Positions 36,480-45,346 of a DNA stretch of 64,000 nucleotides are shown here, in pieces. Both the position numbers and the translations under genes were made by a program. Origin of the DNA: Vibrio tubiashii (lineage in GTDB: Bacteria > Pseudomonadota > Gammaproteobacteria > Enterobacterales > Vibrionaceae); NCBI RefSeq assembly GCF_028551255.1, contig NZ_CP117029.1, forward strand, positions 1,116,001 to 1,180,000. Direction: 5' to 3'. Position 1 is the stretch's first letter. Each line of letters opens with the position of its first letter. Under the pieces are notes generated by a model. It was given only the letters and a program-made list of their open reading frames with translations. It was not told the origin of the DNA and searched no databases.

Positions 36480-38549
36480 ATGATATTTCTCGATCATAGT
36501 AACGGTTATATGACTAAAGTACAGCTACCAAAGGATGCATTACAGAGGGTTCGAATTGGCAAAGCGTTTGCTGAATATGACATAATTCGAAAAGACCCTG
36601 ACCTATTTGTAAAAACTCCTGCGACGTTAGCAACACTAAATACTGACCATGCTAATTGCTTCTTTATAGGTCGTAGGGGAGCAGGTAAAACAGCTTTAAC
36701 CTATGAAATTAAAAGAAAGAATCGTAGAACTATTCACATTACTCCACAAATATTTGATCTATTGGAATTACCACTTGAATATGAAGAGTTCGTAGACACT
36801 AAACAGCGACCATTTAAGTCACTTATGCACTCTATGGAAAGGGCGCTATTAGATGAAGTGATAAAGGAATGGCATAAACGTGGGATATTTAACTTTGAGA
36901 GTCAATATGAATACACTAAGCGCGAGAGAGGGCTTATTGTAGACTGTGATTTTGATGATCGCTTGTTGAATTTAACGGAAGAAATATTCGAAGCTTACAG
37001 TAAAGAAAATCAAAAACTTTGGTTACGCCAAATTAAACGAAGCAAGAGCCTTATATCTGAAGTGAATGATATTGCTGTTGATGCAAACTTTGAGTTCATT
37101 ATCCTTATTGATAGGTTAGATGAATCATGGGATGGATCCAACTCTGCTATTATTTGTTTGATGGCGCTAATGCACGCAGCAGTGAGACTTACTGCTTCAA
37201 CTGATTGTATAAAGCCGTACATATTTATTCGAGAAAATATATATGACAGGATTAGAAAACTAGACAACGAGTTTTCTAGACTCGAAACATCAGTTGTATT
37301 TTTAGATTGGACTACACCTAAATTGGTTGAGCTGATTGAACGTAGACTAATCAAGCCTTTTAATACAAAACCGAAATTAGGTGGTGAAGTTTGGGAGTGT
37401 TTCTTTGAAAACGATGAAGTGCATGACTCAATGTCCACTGTTATGAATCTTTGTCAGCACCGTCCTCGTGATGTTGTAATGCTAACTAGCTATGCTATTG
37501 ATTCTGCTATTAATCATGGTAACAGTAAAATAACTAAGAGTGATTTGTATGATGCGTCTAAACGTTATAGTACAAGCAGATTAAAAGACTTAGGTGACGA
37601 GTACGCCGAAAATTATTCGAATATTAGTCTGGTATTAGAGTTGTTCTATGGTTTAGGCTCAGAATATACATTACGTGCAATAGAAGATTTTATTCAAAAG
37701 TTACTAGTCAATGATGTAATAGGGAAGCATTGTAGTGATTGGGTTTATGAATACACACAGCCGCACAGGTTTATAGAGCTATTGTATGGCATTGGATTCA
37801 TCGGTATTAAGAACCGAAAAAGTATTGAATATAAAATCTCAAGTAAAGACAGTAATGCTAAACCTGCATTTGATAACAACTCCATTATAGTTATACACCC
37901 AACGTATAGAGAAGCTTTGAACTTACGCTCAATCTTGATTTCAGATTTGAAAGATGAAACATCGCTAAAAGCAGAAGGTAAGTTAGAAGATATACCTCAA
38001 AGCTTCGTTCTTGATGACTACAAAATGACCTTGCAAGACCTTAAATCTAATTTGGATTCTATTCCTTTAGGGACGAAAGGTGCTAGCGATTTCGAAGATA
38101 TTGTTGGGAAAATAATAGAGCTCTGTTTCTTTAGGTCGTTGACTAACGTTCAGCCACATTCTAGAGATGTAAATGGAACAACGATAAGAGATTGGGTCAC
38201 ATCAAATAGAGCGACAGATGGCTTTTGGGAAGTTATCCGTTCTCAGTACAGAGCAACCCAAATAACATGGGAGTGCAAAAACTATAAAGAGTTAAAATCT
38301 GATGACTTTCACCAAATCACATATTATATGAATGATAATGCCGGTAGGTTTGGTGTGATTGTATTCAGAGGAGATATCAAGGACAGTTATTATAGGCATA
38401 TAGAGCGAATAGCCACTAAGCACAAGGGAATGGTGTTGTTGTTAACTCAGAAAGATTTAGAGGTCTTTTTGAGACAAGCGATTAAGGGGGCATATAAGGA
38501 AGCTCACATCCAAGATCGATATGATACTTTTGTTCGTAAAATTTCCTGA
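36480..38549 (+). CDS. P-loop NTPase fused to PD-(D/E)XK-like nuclease, candidate defence effector
   Basis: 689 aa. N-terminal NTPase: Walker A GRRGAGKT at 64-71 and Walker B IILIDRLDESWDG at about 207-219, as in Sll1717-type P-loop ATPases; a helical middle region follows (about 260-520). The last 160 residues look like a restriction-endonuclease fold: Glu539 (DFEDIVGKII), Asp571 (TIRDWVTSN) and Glu598-Cys-Lys600 (QITWECKNYK), the spacing expected of a PD-(D/E)XK site, then a strand-rich end (FGVIVFRGD, MVLLLTQKDL). No membrane helix. An NTP-gated nuclease is the natural inference. Start 36480 or 36510; neither has a strong ribosome site. AT-rich, single gene. Confidence 0.72.
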   Translation: MIFLDHSNGYMTKVQLPKDALQRVRIGKAFAEYDIIRKDPDLFVKTPATLATLNTDHANCFFIGRRGAGKTALTYEIKRKNRRTIHITPQIFDLLELPLEYEEFVDTKQRPFKSLMHSMERALLDEVIKEWHKRGIFNFESQYEYTKRERGLIVDCDFDDRLLNLTEEIFEAYSKENQKLWLRQIKRSKSLISEVNDIAVDANFEFIILIDRLDESWDGSNSAIICLMALMHAAVRLTASTDCIKPYIFIRENIYDRIRKLDNEFSRLETSVVFLDWTTPKLVELIERRLIKPFNTKPKLGGEVWECFFENDEVHDSMSTVMNLCQHRPRDVVMLTSYAIDSAINHGNSKITKSDLYDASKRYSTSRLKDLGDEYAENYSNISLVLELFYGLGSEYTLRAIEDFIQKLLVNDVIGKHCSDWVYEYTQPHRFIELLYGIGFIGIKNRKSIEYKISSKDSNAKPAFDNNSIIVIHPTYREALNLRSILISDLKDETSLKAEGKLEDIPQSFVLDDYKMTLQDLKSNLDSIPLGTKGASDFEDIVGKIIELCFFRSLTNVQPHSRDVNGTTIRDWVTSNRATDGFWEVIRSQYRATQITWECKNYKELKSDDFHQITYYMNDNAGRFGVIVFRGDIKDSYYRHIERIATKHKGMVLLLTQKDLEVFLRQAIKGAYKEAHIQDRYDTFVRKIS

Positions 38550-38747
38550 TTTGTCAGCGTGTAACTGCTTGCTTTCATTGAAATAGCAGCAGATAGGATA
38601 TTGATTCGAGGTACAAACACTGATACATTTCAAATCAAATTCAGTTATACATAGACTAATCCGAAACTCTATGGCTTGAAAGTAAGTTGCTGATAAATAA
38701 AGAGTTGATATCTTATCAGTGGCTAACGATGTGTATGGTAAGTACGA

Positions 38748-38778
38748 ATCGAGAGTTCGAATCTCTCACTCACCGCCA
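38748..38778 (+). repeat. attR, right 31-bp direct repeat
   Basis: Identical to the last 31 nt of tRNA-Ser. Upstream sequence GTGTAT…AGTACGA is only loosely like the tRNA, so the tRNA identity stops at the repeat. The interval 38550-38747 between the nuclease gene and attR has no supported gene. Confidence 0.93.
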
Positions 38779-38785
38779 CATTCTA

Positions 38786-38814
38786 AAGCCCCAGCAGAAA
38801 TGCTGGGGCTTTTT
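38786..38814 (+). terminator. Hairpin terminator beyond attR
   Basis: AAGCCCCAGCA-GAAA-TGCTGGGGCTT with TTTT. Probably the original terminator of the tRNA-Ser gene before the island inserted, now also at the 3' side of the leftward PTS gene. Confidence 0.85.
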
Positions 38815-38836
38815 CGTTTCTGATTTTGCAGAACAT

Positions 38837-40234
38837 TTAGCTTTGAATAAGTTCGCTCGCTTTCTTCATTGCTTCTTTGGTAGAACATTCCACCACGTTC
38901 GCGTTGGCAAAACGATGGGCATCTTTTACTTGAATATCGTGAGCTAAGATAACCAGTTTAGCGTTAGCAACATCTAGGTCTGTTATGCGGTTCTGAATGC
39001 CGTTTTGACCTTGAGTTTCTACCTTAATTTTAATTCCAGCCGCAGCGCCTGCTTTTTCTAGTGCTTTGGCTGCCATAAAGGTATGTGCAACACCGGATGG
39101 GCAGCAAGTGACAGCAACAATATCGTACTCGCCTTCGCCTGCTACTGGAGCCGCTTGAGTTTGCGCTGGTGCTTCTTGTTCGATTTCGTCTTCTGACTCT
39201 TCCGCTACTGGTTTCCAGAAGCCAACAATTAAAGCCGTTGTTAATGAACCAAGAGCAATGCCCACCACATACATTGGGATGTTGCTTGAAACTGGCGCAG
39301 TGATTAAACCGCCCCAAGGTGCATGCAGTAGAACATCAGTTAAGAATCCAAATACACAGCCTACGATACCGCCAGCCACGATTGAAGGAAGTACGCGCAT
39401 TGGGTCGTTGGCAGCGAATGGGATAGCCCCTTCAGAGATACCGATAGAGCCCATGATTGCTGCAGCTTTGCCCGCTTCTTGCTCTTGTTTAGTGAATTTC
39501 TTTTTGAATAGGAAAGTGGCGAGCGCCATGCCTAGCGGAGGCGTACAGATTGCAATACCAACGCCACCCATTAGCCATGGTTGAGTATCAACTTGTGTTT
39601 GAGCAAATAGGGTCGCCACTTTGTTGATTGGGCCACCCATATCAAAAGCCGTCATACCGCCAAGAATGGTACCAAGTACGACCTTAGAAGCGCCCGCCAT
39701 TGATGCCAAGAACTCGTTCATTGATGCCATAAAGATCTTGATTGGCTCACCAATGCCCCAAAGAACGATACCTGCAGAGATTAATGTGCCGATAAGAGGG
39801 TAGATAAAGTAGGCGCCTAGCGCGGTCATATTGGCAGAAAGAGGGATTTTCTTAAGTTGGAAAACCACGCCACCTGCGATAAAACCCGCCACAATACAGC
39901 CTAGGAAACCGCCGCCCATATCCGCCATAATGCCAGAAGAGATCATCGCAGGTGCAAGCGCTGGTTTATCAGCAATAGAATAACCGATGAAACCACCGAG
40001 AATAATTGGGAACAGGACGAGGCCTTTAATGCCGATGTTGGAAATGTCAGCGAGTAAGCCGTCTGCGGGTACTGCTCCTTTACCTGATGCCATTACTGCC
40101 AGTGCGAGCAAAACACCGCCCGCGACAATAAATGGCAACATATGTGAGGTACCAAATAGAAGGTGTTGCTTTAGGGTACTGAGGTTTTTTTTAAGATCGC
40201 TACTATTAGTAGCTTGAGCGGTTATTGTACTCAT
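38837..40234 (-). CDS. PTS fructose-family EIICB protein
   Basis: 465 aa. EIIC membrane domain first (about 20-345: HLLFGTSHMLPFIVAGG, GYSIADKPALAPAM, AFDMGGPINKVATLFAQ, GISEGAIPFAANDP), then a short acidic linker and an EIIB domain with phospho-accepting Cys378 in CCPSGVAHTFMAAKALEKA. It lacks an EIIA, which the adjacent upstream gene provides (12 bp away, same strand). The pair corresponds in content to V. cholerae VC1820-VC1821 as I remember them. Substrate unknown within the fructose/mannose superfamily. Confidence 0.9.
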   Translation of the reverse strand: MSTITAQATNSSDLKKNLSTLKQHLLFGTSHMLPFIVAGGVLLALAVMASGKGAVPADGLLADISNIGIKGLVLFPIILGGFIGYSIADKPALAPAMISSGIMADMGGGFLGCIVAGFIAGGVVFQLKKIPLSANMTALGAYFIYPLIGTLISAGIVLWGIGEPIKIFMASMNEFLASMAGASKVVLGTILGGMTAFDMGGPINKVATLFAQTQVDTQPWLMGGVGIAICTPPLGMALATFLFKKKFTKQEQEAGKAAAIMGSIGISEGAIPFAANDPMRVLPSIVAGGIVGCVFGFLTDVLLHAPWGGLITAPVSSNIPMYVVGIALGSLTTALIVGFWKPVAEESEDEIEQEAPAQTQAAPVAGEGEYDIVAVTCCPSGVAHTFMAAKALEKAGAAAGIKIKVETQGQNGIQNRITDLDVANAKLVILAHDIQVKDAHRFANANVVECSTKEAMKKASELIQS

Positions 40235-40246
40235 ATCTAATTTACC

Positions 40247-40687
40247 TTATGAATTAATTAAAATATCTAAGATCTGATGTTCATCTTTTGCTTTTATAAT
40301 ATTTTCTATAAATTCTTCGCTGAACTTACCAAATAGCTCTTGAAGAACGTAGATATGATGGTCAGCACCATTATCTGGTGAGGCAATCATAAAAAATAGG
40401 GTCGGGTTAATACCGTCTTCGTCATCGTAATCAATGCCAGTCGGTTTGATGCCAACAGCAATGGCAGGTTCCAATACAGCGCTGCTTTTCGCATGAGGGT
40501 AGGCGATGCCATCCATCGACGTGACGCTCAGTGCCTCGCGAGCCTTGATATCTGCTAGGAAGTTATCCCGATTATTAATGCGTTGGTTGTCTGCCAGTAA
40601 TTGAGCAAGCTCTTCGAATACTTGTTGTTTATTTGTCGCGGATAATTGCTTTTTTATTAAATTGACATTGGTTAATTGTGTAATCAT
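40247..40687 (-). CDS. PTS EIIA protein, fructose/nitrogen type (PTS_EIIA_2)
   Basis: 146 aa stand-alone EIIA. Phospho-acceptor His near residue 65 in MDGIAYPHAKSSAV, followed by PTLFFMIASPDNGADHHIYVLQEL. It receives phosphate from HPr and passes it to the EIIB of the next gene. The ATG at 40687 is preferred (MITQLTNVNLI aligns with the start of the EIIABC gene downstream in the cluster) over a GTG four codons earlier. A CRP-like site lies about 110 bp upstream. Confidence 0.88.
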   Translation of the reverse strand: MITQLTNVNLIKKQLSATNKQQVFEELAQLLADNQRINNRDNFLADIKAREALSVTSMDGIAYPHAKSSAVLEPAIAVGIKPTGIDYDDEDGINPTLFFMIASPDNGADHHIYVLQELFGKFSEEFIENIIKAKDEHQILDILINS

Positions 40688-40796
40688 TTCTAAACTCACG
40701 AATGCTTTTCTATGAGTTAAAATTAATCCATTGCTGCTATCGTCGAAATAGCAAAAATAAGGCTATAGCTATACTTTTGTATCGGCTAAATTTAAT

Positions 40797-40812
40797 TGTG
40801 ATTAGCGTCATT
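40797..40812 (-). promoter_or_regulatory. Candidate CRP site upstream of the EIIA-EIICB pair
   Basis: TGTGA-TTAGCG-TCATT: one perfect CRP half-site and a 3/5 second half, about 110 bp before the EIIA start. Plausible for a PTS operon, but not a full palindrome. Confidence 0.4.
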
Positions 40813-40845
40813 ATTATTTCGACAAATGCCTATTTCTCCAGATAG

Positions 40846-40870
40846 AAAAAAGCCTCACGATGGTGAGGCT
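40846..40870 (-). terminator. Terminator after manA
   Basis: AGCCTCAC-GATG-GTGAGGCT; on the minus strand it is followed by TTTTTTC. Confidence 0.85.
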
Positions 40871-40891
40871 CAATAATGTGATTGGATTAAA

Positions 40892-42169
40892 TTAACTGTA
40901 TGCTCGTGCCACTCGTCCTTGGCAGGAGAGCGTATAATTGCCAGTGTTCGCTGCTACAAACACCGAGTCCCCAATAGCGATGTGGCATGTTTCTCCATTG
41001 CTATGCGTTAAGGTCATCGGTTTGTCGAGTGGTAGTAGAATCTCAGCACTGGTCGTTGTTAGGTGACGGTTGTCAGAGTCATGAAGGATCGAGAACTTAA
41101 AGTCATCAACTGGCACCTCAAAGCTTTCAATTCCTTCGTCAGTCGAGGGCGCTAGTTTTAGGCTATGCTTTGGTTTCGAAACAAATTGCGTGCACGAGAC
41201 AAGCTCTTCGACATCGATATGCTTAGGTGTCAGCCCTGCTCGAAGTACATTGTCAGAGTTCGCCATGATTTCCAGTCCGGTACCATGCAAATACGCGTGA
41301 GGCGTCTGCGCGTCAAGATACATCGCCTCTCCTGGCTGTAGGGTAATGACATTAAGCATCAAGGGAGCAAACAACCCAACATCATTAGGGTACTGCTTTT
41401 CCAGTTCGGTAATGAGCGTATATACAGGCTCACTAGAGAGTTTGGCTTTGACCATCAACATGGTGAGTGCCATCTCTTTTTGTTCACCTTGTAAGGACAG
41501 TATCCCAGAGAAGAAGCTCGCCAATCCGTGTGAATTTGGCTCTTCGGTGAACGCTTCAAGCAACCAATTAAGCTCTGGAATGGCTAACTGGGTAAAGTTC
41601 TCAATGATCTCTTCGATTGGTCTAAAGCCATTCATGGCTTGGTATTGGGTAAGGGCGTACACCAATTCTGGTTTGTGGTTGGGATCCTTGTAATTACGAT
41701 GGCTTGCGGTCAATGGTACCCCTAGCTGTTGCTCTTTGGCATAACCAGATTCTGCTTGGGCTTTACTCGGGTGGACTTGTATTGATAGCGCTTGCTCTGC
41801 CGCTAGGATCTTAAATAGATACGGCAGCTCGCCAAATGTGTTTGCGGTTTGTTCCCCAAGGTAGTGCTGTGGGTTATTGTTGATAAGTTCAGAAAGTTTG
41901 ACTGAAATACCTTGGCTCGTAACCGACGAGCAGCCATTTGGGTGGGCGCCCATCCACATTTCCGCTTGCGGAGCAGATTCTGGGTTGCTGATTCCGAACA
42001 GCTGATTCAGTGATGTCTTACTGCCCCAAGCGTAGTTTTGAATCACGTTCTTCATTGGAAAGAAGGCTTGGCGCGGCTCCAAGTCAAGGTTTTCAGTCTG
42101 GTCAAAAGCAGGAACCGCTGTGGTTGAAGTGTACTGTTCACTGGCAACAGACGTTGTAAGTTCTGGCAT
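40892..42169 (-). CDS. manA: Mannose-6-phosphate isomerase, class I
   Basis: Interconverts mannose-6-phosphate and fructose-6-phosphate, feeding PTS-imported mannose into glycolysis. Type I signatures: IQNYAWGSKTSLNQLFG, AEMWMGAHPNG, QALSIQVHPSK (zinc ligands) and GEAMYLDAQTPHAYLHGTGLEIMANSDNVLRAG. The frame is open 38 residues upstream of the usual MKNVIQNYAWGS start. The ATG at 42169 has a GGTGA ribosome site; 42181 has none, and 42055 gives the conventional N terminus but also lacks a ribosome site. Downstream of and in the same direction as the EIIABC gene, matching the VC1826-VC1827 pair. Confidence 0.92.
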   Translation of the reverse strand: MPELTTSVASEQYTSTTAVPAFDQTENLDLEPRQAFFPMKNVIQNYAWGSKTSLNQLFGISNPESAPQAEMWMGAHPNGCSSVTSQGISVKLSELINNNPQHYLGEQTANTFGELPYLFKILAAEQALSIQVHPSKAQAESGYAKEQQLGVPLTASHRNYKDPNHKPELVYALTQYQAMNGFRPIEEIIENFTQLAIPELNWLLEAFTEEPNSHGLASFFSGILSLQGEQKEMALTMLMVKAKLSSEPVYTLITELEKQYPNDVGLFAPLMLNVITLQPGEAMYLDAQTPHAYLHGTGLEIMANSDNVLRAGLTPKHIDVEELVSCTQFVSKPKHSLKLAPSTDEGIESFEVPVDDFKFSILHDSDNRHLTTTSAEILLPLDKPMTLTHSNGETCHIAIGDSVFVAANTGNYTLSCQGRVARAYS

Positions 42170-42234
42170 TGCATTCACCATAGGGAAAGAGTGGCTTGAG
42201 GGAGCTCAAGCCACTTGGCGTTAAAGGAGAAGGG

Positions 42235-44136
42235 TTAAGCTGCTGCGGTAACCAGCTTTTCTTTGCGTAGTTTTTTAAGCGTGATACACGTCAGTGCGGT
42301 GACAGCAGTACCAGCCGCCATGCTCACGAGTGCAAGAAGCGGGTAGTTCATTGCACCAAGAAGCGCGACGACCGGACCGCCGTGTGCGACGCTGTTTGTG
42401 ATGCCAAACGAGAACGCCATAACAGCGGCGACCATAGAGCCAAGAACGTTGGCTGGGATGACCGACATGGGATCTTGAGCTGCAAATGGAATCGCGCCTT
42501 CAGAGATACCAACTAAGCCCATTGCGCCAGCTGCTTTACCTGCTTCAATTTCTGAGGATTCGAACAGCTCGAATTTACGGCCCAGAGCAGTCGCCAATGC
42601 CATACCAAGAGGTGCGACAGGGATTGCACAAGCCATCGCACCCATAAACTGAGTTTGACCACTGGCAATCATGCCGACAGAGAATAGGAACGCGACTTTG
42701 TTGAAAGGGCCACCCATGTCAAAGCCAGCCATGCCACCTAATACAATGCCAAGCAATACAACGTTACCCGTGCTCATTGAGGTTAGAAGTGCAGTTAAGC
42801 TATCCATCAGTCCGGCAATCGGCGCGCCAATAACAAAGATGAATAAGCCAGCAATAAATAGCGAGCCAGTGATAGGAGCGATCATGATAGGCACAAGTGG
42901 TTGGATAAACTTGTGGTAGTTGATCGAGGTGACCCATTTAACGAAGTAGCCGACAAGTAAGCCTGCAACAATCGCTCCGATGAATCCAGTTCCGGCTTCT
43001 GCGCCATAGAAAGAGCCATTATTGGCAATCCAGCCACCGATAAGACCTGGAGCAAGAGCTGGACGGTCTGCAATAGCGTATGCAATATAGCCGGCAAGAA
43101 TCGGGATCATTAACGTAAAGGCGACCACACCCACTTCTAGGATTTGGTTCCACATGCTGCCGGCAGGAATCGCCATACCGGATTCAGTTGGCTCACCGCC
43201 TATTGCTAGGGCTAGCGCAATCAATAGGCCGCCAGTGACAACAAATGGGATCATGTGAGACACGCCATTCATCAAAAAGCGGTACAAGTCAGAGCGAGCC
43301 TGAGATGCTTTATCTGCGACAGAAGATTCATTGGTTTGAGCGTCAGCGTGATAAGTCGGCGCATCTAACGCCTGTGTGATCAAGCCCTGTGCATCTTTAA
43401 TCGGTGCTTTTACATTGGTTTTTACAACGCGTTTCCCTGCAAAGCGTGCCATATCAACCTGTTTATCGCAGGCAACAATAATGGCTTCTGCTCGGGCAAT
43501 CTCTTCTGCTGTCGGGCTGTTCTTTACGCCGATAGAGCCATTCGTTTCGACTTTGATTTCATAGCCTAACTTGGCCGCTCCTTTCTCCAGAGCTTCTGCT
43601 GCTAAGTAGGTGTGTGCAACGCCCGCCGGACATCCCGTCACTCCGATAACAAAACCATTGGAGGTATCGCTAACTACGTCGTCTTGAGTTTGCTTTTTCA
43701 GTAGCAGTTCTAACGCGTGTTGGTTTGATGTCGCGTTTAAAAAACGCTCAATAAAGCCCTCTTCAATCAATTTAGAAGAGAGTTCTGCCAGCACTTCGAT
43801 GTGATGATTGTCACCGCCATCTGGAGAGGCAATCATAAAAAAGAGTTTTGATGGCAATCCATCTTCTGCGCCGTAATCTATACCTGTACGGTGAACGCCA
43901 ATAACAACAGCGGGTTCGATAACCGCAGCACTTTTGGCATGAGGGAGGGCAACGCCTTCTTCAAAACCTGTATTGCCTAGCTCTTCGCGAGCCTTGATAT
44001 CGGCGAGAAATTGTTGCTTGTCGGTGATTCTACCTTGTGAATAAAGTACCTCGATTAGCTCGTGAAAAACCTCTTCTTTGGATTGCGCTTTAAGATCGAG
44101 CGCAATCAAATTCTCATTGATGAGTTTGGTGATCAT
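42235..44136 (-). CDS. PTS EIIABC transporter, probable mannose permease
   Basis: 633 aa, domain order A-B-C. EIIA with His66 (GVALPHAKSAAV), EIIB with Cys169 (GVTGCPAGVAHTYLAAEALEKG), then EIIC from about 285 (YRFLMNGVSHMIPFVVTGG, AFDMGGPFNKVAF equivalent AGFDMGGPFNKVAF, GISEGAIPFAAQDP). The following manA gene (65 bp) implies mannose, and the V. cholerae counterpart VC1826 has been reported as a mannose transporter (from memory). Divergent from an AraC regulator, which probably controls it. Confidence 0.9.
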   Translation of the reverse strand: MITKLINENLIALDLKAQSKEEVFHELIEVLYSQGRITDKQQFLADIKAREELGNTGFEEGVALPHAKSAAVIEPAVVIGVHRTGIDYGAEDGLPSKLFFMIASPDGGDNHHIEVLAELSSKLIEEGFIERFLNATSNQHALELLLKKQTQDDVVSDTSNGFVIGVTGCPAGVAHTYLAAEALEKGAAKLGYEIKVETNGSIGVKNSPTAEEIARAEAIIVACDKQVDMARFAGKRVVKTNVKAPIKDAQGLITQALDAPTYHADAQTNESSVADKASQARSDLYRFLMNGVSHMIPFVVTGGLLIALALAIGGEPTESGMAIPAGSMWNQILEVGVVAFTLMIPILAGYIAYAIADRPALAPGLIGGWIANNGSFYGAEAGTGFIGAIVAGLLVGYFVKWVTSINYHKFIQPLVPIMIAPITGSLFIAGLFIFVIGAPIAGLMDSLTALLTSMSTGNVVLLGIVLGGMAGFDMGGPFNKVAFLFSVGMIASGQTQFMGAMACAIPVAPLGMALATALGRKFELFESSEIEAGKAAGAMGLVGISEGAIPFAAQDPMSVIPANVLGSMVAAVMAFSFGITNSVAHGGPVVALLGAMNYPLLALVSMAAGTAVTALTCITLKKLRKEKLVTAAA

Positions 44137-44250
44137 TGTGAACCCCTAATAATTTTATTGTTGTATCAGGGGTATTTTGGAAGCTGTGAGAAAGAGTCTG
44201 TAGTGAAGAAAAAATGCATTTACTAGAAGATTGTAACTGTATTTTTGAGG

Positions 44251-44435
44251 TGTGATTTAGATCGCCGGATGAGTCAGATACAACACTAATTTAAGAACTA
44301 TTAGTTTATTTAAAACAATTACTTGTGATGCTTTATTAGCCTTTATACTCCATCGTTTTGAAGCTGGATAACTATAAATTTATTGCCATAGCTGGATTTT
44401 TGTACCATTAATCTTAAATTGTGATTTTGCTCAAT
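44251..44435. promoter_or_regulatory. CRP-like sites between EIIABC and the AraC regulator
   Basis: TGTGA-TTTAGA-TCGCC at 44251-44266 and TGTGA-TTTTGC-TCAAT at 44420-44435 each have one perfect CRP half-site. They lie in the 328-bp divergent promoter region (44137-44464), which has no gene. Weak second halves make these tentative. Confidence 0.35.
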
Positions 44436-44464
44436 AGCGTAAAGTCTCTACTAGCGGTATACCT

Positions 44465-45343
44465 ATGCGCGTAGCACACGCGCGACTTATTGAGAGTATC
44501 CAAATGGTATTTCATGACTTAATTTCTTCGGTACTCGGTGAAAGAGAAGCTTTTCATCACATATGGTTTGCTGGAGATTTTCACACGCCACCGGAATGCA
44601 GTTATCAGGTTAATTTTCCTCGATTGGAGTTGGTGCTTGATGGCGAGTACATTAATGAAATGGAAGATCATGAGCGTAAAGTCACTCAAGTTATCGCTAA
44701 GGCAGGAGACGCGATCTTTATTCCGCCGAACTGCTGGAACAAGCCAGATTGGGATACCAATTGTTCGGTGTTGAGTATCCTGTTTGGCCGACGTCAATTG
44801 GGCTTAAGTTTAGTTAGCAAGCGTAAAGGGGAAACCAACTTTTACGACATCCAAAAGCACAGTATTCAGACGCGTTCTGGCTTCGCACTCGATAACATTC
44901 TTGAGGCGCTGAGTTCGCTTGCGCGAGAAAATGCCAAAAAGCCAATGGATGAGCTGCTGTTGCAGGCGTTGTTGCAATACTGCAAAACCATGTTAGACAC
45001 GCCATTAGAAAAGTCTCACAACCGAGTTCAGGATCTGTATCAGGGGATCTGTATCTACATTCAGGAGAATTTCCACCGTCAGATCACCCGAGACAGTATC
45101 GCCGCTCGATTTAGCATCTCTGCCAACCACTTATCGCGATTGTTTCGCCAGCAAGGGCACATGACGTTAGCAGACTACATCACTTGGGTCCGAATTGATC
45201 GAGCGAAATTCATGCTTAAGAAATACAATTTTAAACTTAATGAGGTGTCGGTTAGGTGTGGCTTTAAGGATGTGAACTACTTTTGTCGAGTATTCAAAAA
45301 TCGTACTGGAAGAACCCCATCTGACTACCGCGGATCAATCTAG
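44465..45343 (+). CDS. AraC-family transcriptional regulator of the PTS cluster
   Basis: 292 aa. N-terminal cupin-like sensor domain (GDAIFIPPNCWNKPDW) and a C-terminal pair of helix-turn-helix motifs (ITRDSIAARFSISANHLSRLFRQ and LNEVSVRCGFKDVNYFCRVFKN, ending GRTPSDYRGS), the AraC signature. Divergent from EIIABC-manA, and facing the HPr/EIIA gene, so a local regulator of sugar uptake is likely. The start has no clear ribosome site; Met at codon 14 is an alternative. Confidence 0.88.
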   Translation: MRVAHARLIESIQMVFHDLISSVLGEREAFHHIWFAGDFHTPPECSYQVNFPRLELVLDGEYINEMEDHERKVTQVIAKAGDAIFIPPNCWNKPDWDTNCSVLSILFGRRQLGLSLVSKRKGETNFYDIQKHSIQTRSGFALDNILEALSSLARENAKKPMDELLLQALLQYCKTMLDTPLEKSHNRVQDLYQGICIYIQENFHRQITRDSIAARFSISANHLSRLFRQQGHMTLADYITWVRIDRAKFMLKKYNFKLNEVSVRCGFKDVNYFCRVFKNRTGRTPSDYRGSI

Positions 45344-45346
45344 CGG

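Larger units (their letters stand above)
30110..38778. mobile_element. tRNA-Ser genomic island with integrase and candidate defence genes
   Basis: Bounded by a 31-bp identical direct repeat of the tRNA 3' end (30110-30140 and 38748-38778). The tyrosine integrase lies immediately inside the left end, as is usual for tRNA-targeted elements. Cargo: KAP-like NTPase, Rha-like regulator with HNH endonuclease, serine recombinase, and an NTPase-nuclease fusion. The interior is visibly richer in A and T than the flanks, with different codon choice. No capsid, tail, conjugation or recognised replication genes, so it is not a complete prophage or ICE; a phage satellite or defence island is possible. Confidence 0.92.

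Noticed and set aside
38690..38778. Second complete tRNA-Ser gene at attR
   Set aside because: Only the 3' 31 nt match; the acceptor 5' strand, D arm and anticodon arm are absent.
30110..38778. Complete prophage
   Set aside because: No terminase, portal, capsid, tail or lysis genes are present.
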